DNA of 31,898 nt, taken from contig JBBRYP010000055.1 of the NCBI GenBank assembly GCA_038237515.1, positions 1-31,898 of the forward strand. Reading direction: 5' to 3'. The notes under the pieces are model-generated. The model worked only from the letters and a program-made list of their open reading frames with translations. It did not search any database and was not told where the DNA came from. The first letter of the stretch is position 1; each line of letters opens with the position of its first letter. This document shows positions 7,554 to 14,039 of this stretch, one piece after another. The stretch is from JBBQDZ01 sp038237515. Its GTDB lineage: Bacteria; Actinomycetota; Thermoleophilia; Gaiellales; Gaiellaceae. A program made the position numbers and the translations under genes.

Positions 7554-7587
7554 AAAGAGGGGCCGCCACGGCGGCCCCTCTTTCTTT
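7554..7587 (+). terminator. Strong intrinsic terminator
   Basis: Arms 7556-7567 and 7570-7581 (AGAGGGGCCGCC / GGCGGCCCCTCT) are perfectly complementary, extended by two A-T pairs, and followed by TTTCTTT. The A-rich side (AAGAAAAG) and the T-rich side would let it work on either strand, but only plus-strand transcription has an obvious target. Confidence 0.85.
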
Positions 7588-7644
7588 GCCCCGCCGCAGC
7601 GGCGAGACGGGCTTTCACGGCCCTCTCGCTTCCGGTACAACCTC

Positions 7645-7688
7645 TGAGGTTCATCTGGGGCAGCTCTGAGGTTCCCTTGAGGTCGGGA
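7645..7688 (+). promoter_or_regulatory. Four 11-bp-phased direct repeats (response-regulator-type operator)
   Basis: Units begin at 7645, 7656, 7667 and 7678: TGAGGTTCATC, TGGGGCAGCTC, TGAGGTTCCCT and TGAGGTCGGGA. Exact 11-bp phasing of direct repeats is the signature of PhoB/OmpR-family winged-helix regulators, for example PHO boxes. The array ends 38 bp before the -10 box of the SAHH-like gene, a position suited to activation. Confidence 0.5.
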
Positions 7689-7725
7689 CGCGGCTCGGAA
7701 GCTGCCGCCGGCCCTCTCCGCATCG

Positions 7726-7731
7726 TAAGAT
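7726..7731 (+). promoter_or_regulatory. -10 box TAAGAT, leaderless start of the SAHH-like gene
   Basis: TAAGAT ends 7 nt before ATG 7739 and no ribosome-binding site is present, which fits a leaderless transcript starting at the ATG. Confidence 0.55.
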
Positions 7732-7738
7732 CGCGCGG

Positions 7739-8956
7739 ATGGCGACGGCGCTCCAGCAGCTCCCGCCGAGCATGCTCGAAGACGCCGCGCTCGCGGAGGA
7801 AGGCGCGGCCCGCATCGCCTGGGCGCGCGCGAACATGCCGGTGCTCGCCACCCTGCGCGAGGAGTTCGAGCGCGAGCGACCGCTCGAGGGACGGCGGATC
7901 GGGATGTGCCTGCACGTCGAGTCGAAGACGGCCGTGCTCGTCGAGGTCCTGAGCGCCGGGGGAGCCGAGCTCGTGCTCACGGGCAGCCCCGCGACCACCG
8001 ACGACGGTGTCGCCGCGGCGCTGGCACGCGCCCCAGGAATCCGGGCCTATGCGCGCCGCGCCGACACGATCACCGACCACTACGAGCACGTCGAGCGCGT
8101 GCTCGAGGCCGACCCGGACCTCCTGCTCGACAACGGCGCGGACCTGATCGCCGGGACGATCGAGCGGGGCGGCGGGCGGGTCGTGGCCGCGACGGAGGAG
8201 ACGACCTCCGGCGCCAACCGGCTGCGGGAGGAGCTCACCGGGAAGATCCCGTTCCCGGTCGTCGTCATCAACGACAGCCCCGTGAAGCAGCTCTTCGAGA
8301 ACCAGTACGGGATCGGCCCCGCGGTCGTCGACGGGTTCCTGCGGGCAACGAACTCGCTCGTGGCCGCAACCACCTTCTGCGTCGTCGGCTACGGCTCGTG
8401 CGGGCGGAGCCTCGCTCGGACGCTGCGCGCCCTCAGTGCGACGGTGGTCGTCGTGGAACGAAACCCGCTGCGCGCCCTCGAGGCAGCCTTCGACGGGATG
8501 CTCGTGCGCGACCTCCGCGCCGGAGTCTCGGAGGCGGACGTGGTCGTCACGGTCACCGGCCGCCCAGGCGTTCTCCGCCGGGACGAGCTGCTCGCGCTCC
8601 GCGACGGGGCGATGCTCGCGAACGTCGGCCACTTCGGCACCGAGATCGACGTCGAGGCACTCGCGGAGCTCTCCGAGGAGCACCGCCGGCTGGCTCCGCA
8701 CGTCGAGGAGTTCCGGCTCGCGGACGGCCGCCGGGTACGGCTCCTCGCGCGCGGCGAGATGTTGAACCTGTCGGCCGCGACCGGCCACCAGATCCAGATC
8801 ATGGATCTAGGCTTTGCGCTCCAGGCACACTCGCTGCGCGCGCTCGCGCACGCCCCGGGCGACTTCTCCGCTGGGCCGCAGCCCGTGCCGCACGAGATCG
8901 ACGCCCGGATCGCCGCGCAGGCGCTCCGGACGCTCTCCCCCGTCGAGGTCGCCTGA
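7739..8956 (+). CDS. Divergent S-adenosylhomocysteine hydrolase (AhcY) family protein
   Basis: A 405-residue AhcY-family protein with an NAD-binding Rossmann domain. Recognisable blocks are CLHVESKTAVLVEVL, EETTSGANRLREE, NDSPVKQLFENQYG, VVGYGSCGRSLA (GxGxxG), NVGHFGTEIDVEAL and GHQIQIMDLGFALQA. The last block and CLHVE resemble the archaeal/Thermotoga type rather than the eukaryotic type. Canonical enzymes cleave S-adenosylhomocysteine to adenosine and homocysteine. Several conserved positions differ: LLLDNGADL in place of the usual DDG-D motif, Glu in place of Asp four residues after the conserved Lys of NDS..K, and GHFG in place of GHFD/GHFN. Activity may therefore be altered, or the substrate may be S-inosylhomocysteine as in some archaea. 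Start ATG 7739 fits the leaderless promoter. The next ORF overlaps its stop (TGATG). Confidence 0.85.
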   Translation: MATALQQLPPSMLEDAALAEEGAARIAWARANMPVLATLREEFERERPLEGRRIGMCLHVESKTAVLVEVLSAGGAELVLTGSPATTDDGVAAALARAPGIRAYARRADTITDHYEHVERVLEADPDLLLDNGADLIAGTIERGGGRVVAATEETTSGANRLREELTGKIPFPVVVINDSPVKQLFENQYGIGPAVVDGFLRATNSLVAATTFCVVGYGSCGRSLARTLRALSATVVVVERNPLRALEAAFDGMLVRDLRAGVSEADVVVTVTGRPGVLRRDELLALRDGAMLANVGHFGTEIDVEALAELSEEHRRLAPHVEEFRLADGRRVRLLARGEMLNLSAATGHQIQIMDLGFALQAHSLRALAHAPGDFSAGPQPVPHEIDARIAAQALRTLSPVEVA

Positions 8957-9183
8957 TGGCGCGCGCCAGCGCCGCCACCGCCGCCCGTGTCAGCCTCCTG
9001 CGGTGGCTGCGCCGCCAGCTCGCGCAACCCACACCTACCCGCGAGCACCTCGAGGCTGCGGTGCGGGGAGACGATCCGGCGGAAGTCCGGCGCCTCCTCG
9101 CGGCGGCCGCGTTCACCGATGGCCAGCGGCGTCATGTCGAGGGCCTGCTCGCGGCGTGGGAGCGGGACCGGAGCGCGCGCTGA
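8956..9183 (+). CDS. Small hypothetical protein coupled to the SAHH-like gene
   Basis: A 75-residue basic, Ala/Arg/Leu-rich protein that I do not recognise. Its start overlaps the preceding stop (TGATG), indicating translational coupling. The sequence predicts two or three amphipathic helices (RVSLLRWLRRQL; REHLEAAVRGDDPAEVRRLL; GQRRHVEGLLAAWERD), with no signal peptide, membrane segment or cysteine. It may assist the SAHH-like enzyme, but nothing in the sequence proves that. Confidence 0.6.
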   Translation: MARASAATAARVSLLRWLRRQLAQPTPTREHLEAAVRGDDPAEVRRLLAAAAFTDGQRRHVEGLLAAWERDRSAR

Positions 9184-9243
9184 AGGACCAGAACTCGAGG
9201 ACACAGATGATTCGCAGCCTCGTCCGGCGGCGGTAGCACTCGG

Positions 9244-10110
9244 ATGCCGCCCCGCCGCAACCGCGTCCTGCCCGGCACGGCAAAGCCGCGGCGCTTCCGG
9301 CCTCGGTTCCACTACGAGCTGCTGGCCTGCGGCGTCCGCGGGCACGAGCTGGTCGGGATCGACGCGGCGCATCTCCGCGCAGAGGACGCCCTCTTCGCGC
9401 GCGAGATGGCGGGTGCCCGCTGGCATCGCTGCTTGCGCTGCGACAGCTGGCTTCCGCTTGCGCCGCCGCGTGAGCCGACGCGGGAATACCCGCCGCCGGC
9501 CGCCGAGATCCGGCTGCCGCTTCGCGGCAAGACACTCAGGGACAAGGTCGTGCTGCGCGTGATCGCGGTCGACCGCGCGCTCCACTTCGTCATCCTGGGG
9601 CTGCTTGCGGCCGCGATCTTCCTCTTCGCGGCGCACGAGGACTCGCTGCGGCGCGGGTTCTACCGCATCTTCACGGACCTGCAGCGCGGAGTCGGCGGCG
9701 GCCCGGTCCAGACGAGCCACATCGGCCTCGTTCGGGAACTCGATCGGCTCTTCTCGCTCAGCTCCGGAAGGATCAAGCTCGTTGGCCTCGGAGTCTCCGC
9801 GTATGCGCTGCTGGAGGGCGTCGAGGCGATCGGACTCTGGCTCCAGAAACGCTGGGCCGAATATCTCACCTTCCTCGCGACGACGATCTTCCTGCCGCTC
9901 GAGGTGTACGAGCTGACGAAGCGGCTCTCGTGGTTCAAGATCGTCGCGCTGGTCGTCAACCTTGCGATCGTCCTCTACCTGCTGCTCGCCAAGCGCCTTT
10001 TCGGCCTGCGTGGCGGTGCGGGAGCCGAGCGCGCCGACCGCGACGCCGATCTTGCCTGGTCGGTGCTGCAGGAGACCGCGCCGGAGCGGCTCGCACCCGT
10101 CGCGGGCTAG
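9244..10110 (+). CDS. DUF2127-family membrane protein with CxxC N-terminal domain
   Basis: A 288-residue protein in two parts. The first ~95 residues are soluble and basic and contain RCLRCDSWLPL, a CxxC pair that could bind zinc, close to His residues. The rest is a four-helix membrane domain: FVILGLLAAAIFLFAA (about 115-131), GVSAYALLEGVEAIGLWLQ, LTFLATTIFLPLEVYEL, and ALVVNLAIVLYLLLA. The pattern GVEAIGLWLQKRWAEYLTF is characteristic of DUF2127. Function is unknown. ATG 9244 follows a TAGCAC box by 4 nt and has no Shine-Dalgarno sequence. Confidence 0.75.
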   Translation: MPPRRNRVLPGTAKPRRFRPRFHYELLACGVRGHELVGIDAAHLRAEDALFAREMAGARWHRCLRCDSWLPLAPPREPTREYPPPAAEIRLPLRGKTLRDKVVLRVIAVDRALHFVILGLLAAAIFLFAAHEDSLRRGFYRIFTDLQRGVGGGPVQTSHIGLVRELDRLFSLSSGRIKLVGLGVSAYALLEGVEAIGLWLQKRWAEYLTFLATTIFLPLEVYELTKRLSWFKIVALVVNLAIVLYLLLAKRLFGLRGGAGAERADRDADLAWSVLQETAPERLAPVAG

Positions 10111-10161
10111 AGGCGGCGCGCGCGGCGTCCGTGATGGGACGCTCGTCAGGAGCGGTTGAAT

Positions 10162-10480
10162 CTAGGCTCGCGCGCACCTGCCCATCGGTGGGCGCGTCGG
10201 CTCCGCAGCGGCGGGAGAGCGAGAGGCACGTAGCGTCGCCTCGCTCTCGTCGGCCCATTGGAGCGTGGCGCGAGCTCGGATGATCCAGTGTCGCAGGGCG
10301 ATCCGCGAGTGGGGCGGCTCGTCCTCGGCCAAGCCCGCTCTCCAGCTGCTCGAATTCCGCGAGGCGGCGTTCGAGCAGCGCCCGATATGCGCGCAGCTGG
10401 CCGAGGACTGCGGCGGGCGACGCCGTCCACCCGAGGAACAGCTTGAGGAGGAAGATCGCCGCGCCAGCGGGCGGATCCTC
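10162..10480 (-). pseudogene. PadR-family regulator remnant (C-terminal half, frameshifted)
   Basis: On the minus strand, AAIFLLKLFLGW and then LGQLRAYRALLERRLAEFEQ read as the C-terminal alpha-helical dimerisation domain of a PadR regulator. Near 10329-10342 the frame shifts and continues as GLAEDEPPHSRIALRH and IIRARATLQWADESEA, the usual end of such proteins, to a stop at 10162. The N-terminal winged helix is missing. Upstream of 10480 the minus strand is merely antisense to a hydrolase remnant. The PadR assignment comes from pattern memory and is moderately sure. The gene is non-functional as written. Confidence 0.55.
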
Positions 10481-10846
10481 CCGGCGCGACGAAGATCTTC
10501 CTGATCGGCGCCTCCTTCGGCGGAGCAGCTGCACTGACCTACGCACCGGGTCTTCCAGTCGACGGCGTCGTGAGCCTCTCCGGGGAGACGGCCTTGCCGG
10601 GGGGGCGCGGCTGAACGCGCTCGCCGCAATGCCGCGCCTGCGCTCTCCACTGCTGATCGTCGGTTCTCGCCCCACGACCGCTACCTCTCCGTCCCTGAGG
10701 CCCTGCTGCTCCTCCGCCGCGCGGGAGCCCGCGACAAGCGAACCGCCCTCTACCCCGGCGGCTTCCACGGCTGGGAGATCGTCGAGGACGCACCGTACGC
10801 AGCGAAGGCAAGAGGTCTCGTGCTCTCCTGGATCCAGGCTCACTAG
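10471..10846 (+). pseudogene. Alpha/beta-hydrolase remnant (N-terminus lost, two frameshifts)
   Basis: The frame from 10471 reads DPPGATKIFLIGASFGGAAA, containing the nucleophile elbow G-x-S-x-G-G, then VDGVVSLSGETALPGG. A run of seven G (10599-10605) breaks the frame, with a stop at 10612. A second frame gives LNALAAMPRLRSPLLIVG. Another shift near 10665-10670 restores SPHDRYLSVPEALLLLRRAG and the catalytic-His motif PGGFHGWEIVED to a stop at 10846. About the first half of the enzyme, including the promoter and start, is absent. It is a decayed dienelactone-hydrolase-like gene. Confidence 0.7.
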
Positions 10847-10979
10847 CGGACCGGCTCCCTGAGCTGGGTGATCGGAAAGGAGAAGCGCGGAGGGCCTCGA
10901 GATTCGCTGGCCGGCGCCGGTGCGCTTCTCGGCGCCGAGCACGCGCCTCCGGCGCCTCCGGCGGCTGGACGTCCGCGGC

Positions 10980-11867
10980 TTACGACGCTCGGCGGATCTG
11001 CTCGTCGAGCGGGACGAGCGGAAGCCCGAACGTCTCGATTGCGTCGTCGTTCGAGACGACGTTGTCGCCGTGCGCCAGCATCGTCAGCTGGTCGCGCGTG
11101 ATCGGGGCGCGCGGGAGACGCTCGGCGAGCGTCGCGGCGGCGCGGACGAGTCCGAGCGGGAGGTGGATCGTCGTCCGCGACTTTCCGAGCACATTCCTGA
11201 TCCGGTCGTACAGCTCGTTCCAGGTGACCTGGTCAGGCCCGCCCAGCTCGAAGGTCCGATTCGCAGCTTCAGGCAGGTCGACCGCACGCGCGAAGTAGTC
11301 AGCCACGTCCTCCACCCAGATCGGCTGCAGGCGCTGGCTTCCCGGCCCGATCACGGTGGTCACCGGCGACCAGCGGACCTGACGCACGAAGGTCGGGAGG
11401 ACGCCGCCGTTGCGGCCGAACACGAAGCTCGGTCGGAAGATCACGTGCTCGAGGCCGGAGGCCTGCACGGCCTGCTCCATCTCCCACTTGGCGCCGTAGT
11501 AGTGGACGAGGTCGCGCGTCTCCGACGCGGTGCCGAGAGCGCTCATGAGGACGAACCGCTGCACCCCCGCGGCCCGCGCGGCCTCCACCAGGTCGCGCGT
11601 CCCGCGGCTCATGATCCGCTCGAAGTCGTCCGGGCGCCCGACGATGATCGACACGAGGTGGACGACTGCGTCGCAGCCCCCCACCGCCCGCCGGAGGCTC
11701 GCTACGTCCGTCATGTCCCCCTGAGCGGCCTCTTCGCAGGCGAGACCCGCACGCTGCCAGGCTCCGGCGGTTCGCTCGAGCACACGGACGCTGCGACCGG
11801 ATGCCTGCAGCGCCTGGACGATCTTAGGACCGATGAACCCCGTGGCGCCGGTGACGAGGACTCTCAC
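10980..11867 (-). CDS. NAD(P)-dependent reductase, NDUFA9/NmrA-like SDR family
   Basis: A 295-residue atypical short-chain dehydrogenase. The N-terminus RVLVTGATGFIGPKIVQAL holds the TGxxGxxG dinucleotide motif. VHLVSIIVGRP, FVLMSALGT, then YYGAKWEMEQAV with its YxxxK, and FRPSFVFGRNGG follow. The family includes complex I-associated NDUFA9 and bacterial sugar-nucleotide-like reductases of unknown substrate. GTG 11867 overlaps the dcd stop by 4 nt (GTGA), so it is co-translated with dcd. No membrane segment is apparent. The link to dcTP deaminase suggests only co-expression, not a shared pathway. Confidence 0.87.
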   Translation of the reverse strand: MRVLVTGATGFIGPKIVQALQASGRSVRVLERTAGAWQRAGLACEEAAQGDMTDVASLRRAVGGCDAVVHLVSIIVGRPDDFERIMSRGTRDLVEAARAAGVQRFVLMSALGTASETRDLVHYYGAKWEMEQAVQASGLEHVIFRPSFVFGRNGGVLPTFVRQVRWSPVTTVIGPGSQRLQPIWVEDVADYFARAVDLPEAANRTFELGGPDQVTWNELYDRIRNVLGKSRTTIHLPLGLVRAAATLAERLPRAPITRDQLTMLAHGDNVVSNDDAIETFGLPLVPLDEQIRRAS

Positions 11868-12430
11868 CGGGCGAAATTCTGCCAGTAGCGGCTCGGGGTT
11901 GGCCCCTGCTGATCCTGGTACTTCGAGCCGAGCTCGCCGCTTCCGTACGGCGTCTCCGCCGGCTCCGTGAGCTGGACGAAGGACAGCTGCCCGATCTTCA
12001 TCCCGTAGTAGATCGTGATCGGCAAGTTCGCCACGTTCGAGAGCTCGAGCGTCACGTGGCCGTTCCAGCCGGGATCGATGAAGCCGGCCGTCGAGTGGAT
12101 CAGGAGCCCGAGACGGCCGAGCGAGCTCTTCCCCTCCAGGCGTGCGACGTGGTCGTCCGGGAGGCGGATGCGCTCGAGCGTCGACCCGAGGACGAATTCG
12201 CCGGGATGAAGGATGAAGGGGCTCTCGCCCGCGATCTCGACGAGTTCGGTCAGCTCCTCCTGCGGCTCCTTGACGTCGATGAAGGGATAGCGGGCGTTAT
12301 GGAAGACCCGAAAGAAGCGGTCGGCCCGCACGTCGACGCTCGCAGGTTGGAGGAGCGTCTCGTCGTACGGATCGATCTCGACCCTGCCCTCCTCAAGCAG
12401 CCGCCGGATCGTGCGATCGGAGCACACCAC
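11864..12430 (-). CDS. dcd: dCTP deaminase
   Basis: A 188-residue trimeric dCTP deaminase/dUTPase-fold enzyme that converts dCTP to dUTP. In several actinobacterial relatives it goes on to dUMP. Visible signatures are LLQPASVDVRADRFFRVF, HPGEFVLGSTLERI, LEGKSSLGRLGLLIHSTAGF, DPGWNGHVTLELSN and the glycine-rich C-terminal lid YQDQQGPTPSRYW. The Ser-Ser-Arg and Glu catalytic positions appear intact. Mono- versus bifunctionality cannot be decided here. GTG 12430 is chosen because a TAGAAT box ends 6 nt upstream. GTG 12427 directly follows and would match the usual N-terminus nearly as well. Confidence 0.95.
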   Translation of the reverse strand: MVCSDRTIRRLLEEGRVEIDPYDETLLQPASVDVRADRFFRVFHNARYPFIDVKEPQEELTELVEIAGESPFILHPGEFVLGSTLERIRLPDDHVARLEGKSSLGRLGLLIHSTAGFIDPGWNGHVTLELSNVANLPITIYYGMKIGQLSFVQLTEPAETPYGSGELGSKYQDQQGPTPSRYWQNFAR

Positions 12431-12436
12431 CGGGCG

Positions 12437-12442
12437 ATTCTA
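12437..12442 (-). promoter_or_regulatory. -10 box TAGAAT of dcd (leaderless)
   Basis: On the minus strand TAGAAT is followed by six bases (CGCCCG) and then GTG 12430, with no ribosome-binding site. Confidence 0.55.
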
Positions 12443-12572
12443 TGGCCGCTCGTCGTGCGGGAGCCCTTGCCGAGGACCGGGCGGATGGCCTTGCGGAGAG
12501 CAATGAGCCCGACTCGGGGCGCGGCGAGGGGCGGGCGCTGCGAGTGGCGCGGATTAGGTCGCTTCGCTTGCC

Positions 12573-12598
12573 GGGGGCTCTCGCCCCGCGAGACCCCC
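12573..12598 (-). terminator. GC-rich hairpin downstream of ggt (possible terminator)
   Basis: GGGGG-C-TCTCG pairs with CGAGA-CCCCC around a short C-rich loop, directly past the end of the minus-strand ggt gene. No U-run follows on the minus strand, so termination is only suggested by position. The remaining sequence between 12443 and 12572 shows nothing recognisable. Confidence 0.3.
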
Positions 12599-12600
12599 GC

Positions 12601-14031
12601 TCAGAAGCCGGCCGCGTACCCATCCTTGCGCTGGTCAGAACCGCCGACGAGCGACTCGCCTTCGACGAGGATCGCCTGGCCGCCGCCGAAGCCCTCCTCT
12701 TCCCGAACCGTCCGGTAGCCCGCCCGCTCGAGGCGCTCGGCTTCCGGCCACAGTCCCTCTTCCAGGCTGACGAGGGGGCCGTCGACCCTGAAGCGCGGCC
12801 GGTCGAGCGCCGCCTGCGGATCGAGCCCCTCGTCGACGAGCGCCGACACGAGCTGGACGTGCGCCTGGGCCTGGATGAAACCGCCCATGACCCCGAACGG
12901 CCCGAGCAGTGCGCCGTCGCGCAAGAGCATCCCGGGGATGATCGTGTGGTAGGGCCGGCGCCCGGGCTCGACCCGGCCGGAGACAGCGAAGCAGGCTCCG
13001 CGGTTCTGGAGGACGACGCCGGTGCCGGGTGCGAGCACGCGCGAGCCGAAGCCGTGGAAGAGGCTCTGGATGAACGAGACTGCCATGCGATTCGAATCGA
13101 CCGCGCAGAGGTAGACGGTTCCCCCGCCGGCCTCCCGGGCGCCCGTCGGGCGATCGGCGCGCCGGCCGGCGAGGAATGCAGGCTCGAGGAGCGGGCGAAC
13201 GTCCCCACCGTCGCGAACGCGGGCGAAAGCGTCCTCTAGCGCTAGGCGGACGCAGTCGATCCGGGCTTCCAGCGTCGGCTCGAGCCCCTCGAGGAGGCCC
13301 AGCGCCTCGAGTGCGGCCACGCCCTGCGTCGGGGGCGGCAGCTCCAGCACCTCCACGCCCCGGTAGGAGAGCCGCAGCGGATCCACCAGCCGCGCTTCGA
13401 AGCGCGCAAGATCCTCCTCCTCGAGCCAGGAAGCCGCCGCGATCGACCGCGCCACGGAGCCCTCGTAGAACGCGCGCGATCCCTCGCCGGCGATCCGCCG
13501 CAGCGTCGCCGCGAGCTCGGGCGCACGAAAGGGCTCCCCGATGCGCGGCGGCGGGCCGAGCTCGGCCGGCGGAGCGAGCGACGCCCACGCGCGAGAGACC
13601 ACCGCGCCCGCGGCGACCCCGCGTTCGGCCGCGTCGATCGCGTCCGCGAGGCAGGAGTCCAGGCCGAGCCGTCCAAAGCGCTCCGAGAGCAGCTGCCAGC
13701 CGGCAACCGAACCGGGAACCGTCACCGAACGAGGCCCGACCTCCTCGACCGGCTCCGCCGGATCGGCCCGTGCAGGGGCGGGGCCCGCAGCGTCGAGGCC
13801 GATCACCTCGTCCCCTCGATGGACGATCGCGAAGGCGTCGCCGCCGATCCCGGTCGACATGGGCTCGGCCACGCAGAGCACTGAGGCCGCGGCGATCGCC
13901 GCGTCGGCGGCGTTGCCTCCGCGCTCGAGCGCGCGCAGCCCCGCGCGGGTCGCCAGCGGGTGGCTCGTCGCCACCATCGCTGCCGCCGCGACCGCCGGTG
14001 GGCGCGCGGGGGCGAAGCGGAACCGCGCCAC
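12601..14031 (-). CDS. Gamma-glutamyltransferase family (Ntn-hydrolase) protein
   Basis: A 476-residue gamma-glutamyltranspeptidase-like proenzyme. The large-subunit start ATSHPLATRAGLRALERGGN and ADAAIAAASVLCVAEP, then STGIGGDAFAIV, are classic. The autocatalytic cleavage site that creates the N-terminal nucleophile is the Thr at about residue 305 in GGGTVYLCAVDSNRMAVSFI. QNRGACF and RPYHTIIPGMLLRDG belong to the small subunit. No signal peptide is seen, so it resembles the cytosolic YwrD-type group, possibly acting on glutathione-like or other gamma-glutamyl compounds. The start is GTG 14031, 8 bp after the capA stop. The pairing with a CapA-like protein hints at gamma-glutamyl polymer chemistry, but synthetases (capB/capC) are absent. 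Confidence 0.9.
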   Translation of the reverse strand: MARFRFAPARPPAVAAAAMVATSHPLATRAGLRALERGGNAADAAIAAASVLCVAEPMSTGIGGDAFAIVHRGDEVIGLDAAGPAPARADPAEPVEEVGPRSVTVPGSVAGWQLLSERFGRLGLDSCLADAIDAAERGVAAGAVVSRAWASLAPPAELGPPPRIGEPFRAPELAATLRRIAGEGSRAFYEGSVARSIAAASWLEEEDLARFEARLVDPLRLSYRGVEVLELPPPTQGVAALEALGLLEGLEPTLEARIDCVRLALEDAFARVRDGGDVRPLLEPAFLAGRRADRPTGAREAGGGTVYLCAVDSNRMAVSFIQSLFHGFGSRVLAPGTGVVLQNRGACFAVSGRVEPGRRPYHTIIPGMLLRDGALLGPFGVMGGFIQAQAHVQLVSALVDEGLDPQAALDRPRFRVDGPLVSLEEGLWPEAERLERAGYRTVREEEGFGGGQAILVEGESLVGGSDQRKDGYAAGF

Positions 14032-14039
14032 CTAAGGGC

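Larger units (their letters stand above)
7365..7587 (+). ncRNA. Candidate structured RNA / leader with 16S-complementary 5' region
   Basis: The stretch between a -10 box and a strong terminator has RNA-like architecture. Bases 7417-7436 pair with 7521-7548: a perfect 10-bp helix (7427-7436 with 7521-7530), a 7-nt one-sided bulge, then CCAGCG with CGCTGG, and a further GGTA/TCACC helix with one bulged base. Inside, 7439-7444 pairs with 7452-7457, and CCG-GAA-CGG forms a small hairpin. The 5' part holds AAAGGAGGTGGTCC (7372-7385), complementary over 14 nt (one G-U) to the canonical 16S rRNA 3' end. I do not recognise an Rfam family. It is not a T-box, RNase P, SRP, cobalamin or SAH riboswitch by the motifs I know. 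It could be an attenuator for the SAHH-like gene or an independent small RNA. Confidence 0.5.

Noticed and set aside
7365..7587. SAH or SAM riboswitch upstream of the AhcY-like gene
   Set aside because: The conserved core sequences I know for these classes are not present; gene context alone is not enough.
7436..7669. 77-codon plus-strand frame across the candidate RNA and terminator
   Set aside because: It reads through a perfect intrinsic terminator, has no ribosome site and shows no recognisable protein character.
8389..9720. 443-codon minus-strand frame opposite the SAHH-like gene and DUF2127 gene
   Set aside because: Composition is Arg/Ala/Ser-rich without domains and it spans two real plus-strand genes and their junction.
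10265..10504. 79-codon plus-strand ORF between DUF2127 and the hydrolase remnant
   Set aside because: It is antisense to the PadR C-terminal remnant, whose helical sequence reads convincingly on the other strand.
10861..10979. GGCGCC-type inverted repeats after the NDUFA9-like gene
   Set aside because: Short GC-rich self-complementary runs are expected at this base composition and no U-run or spacing supports a terminator.
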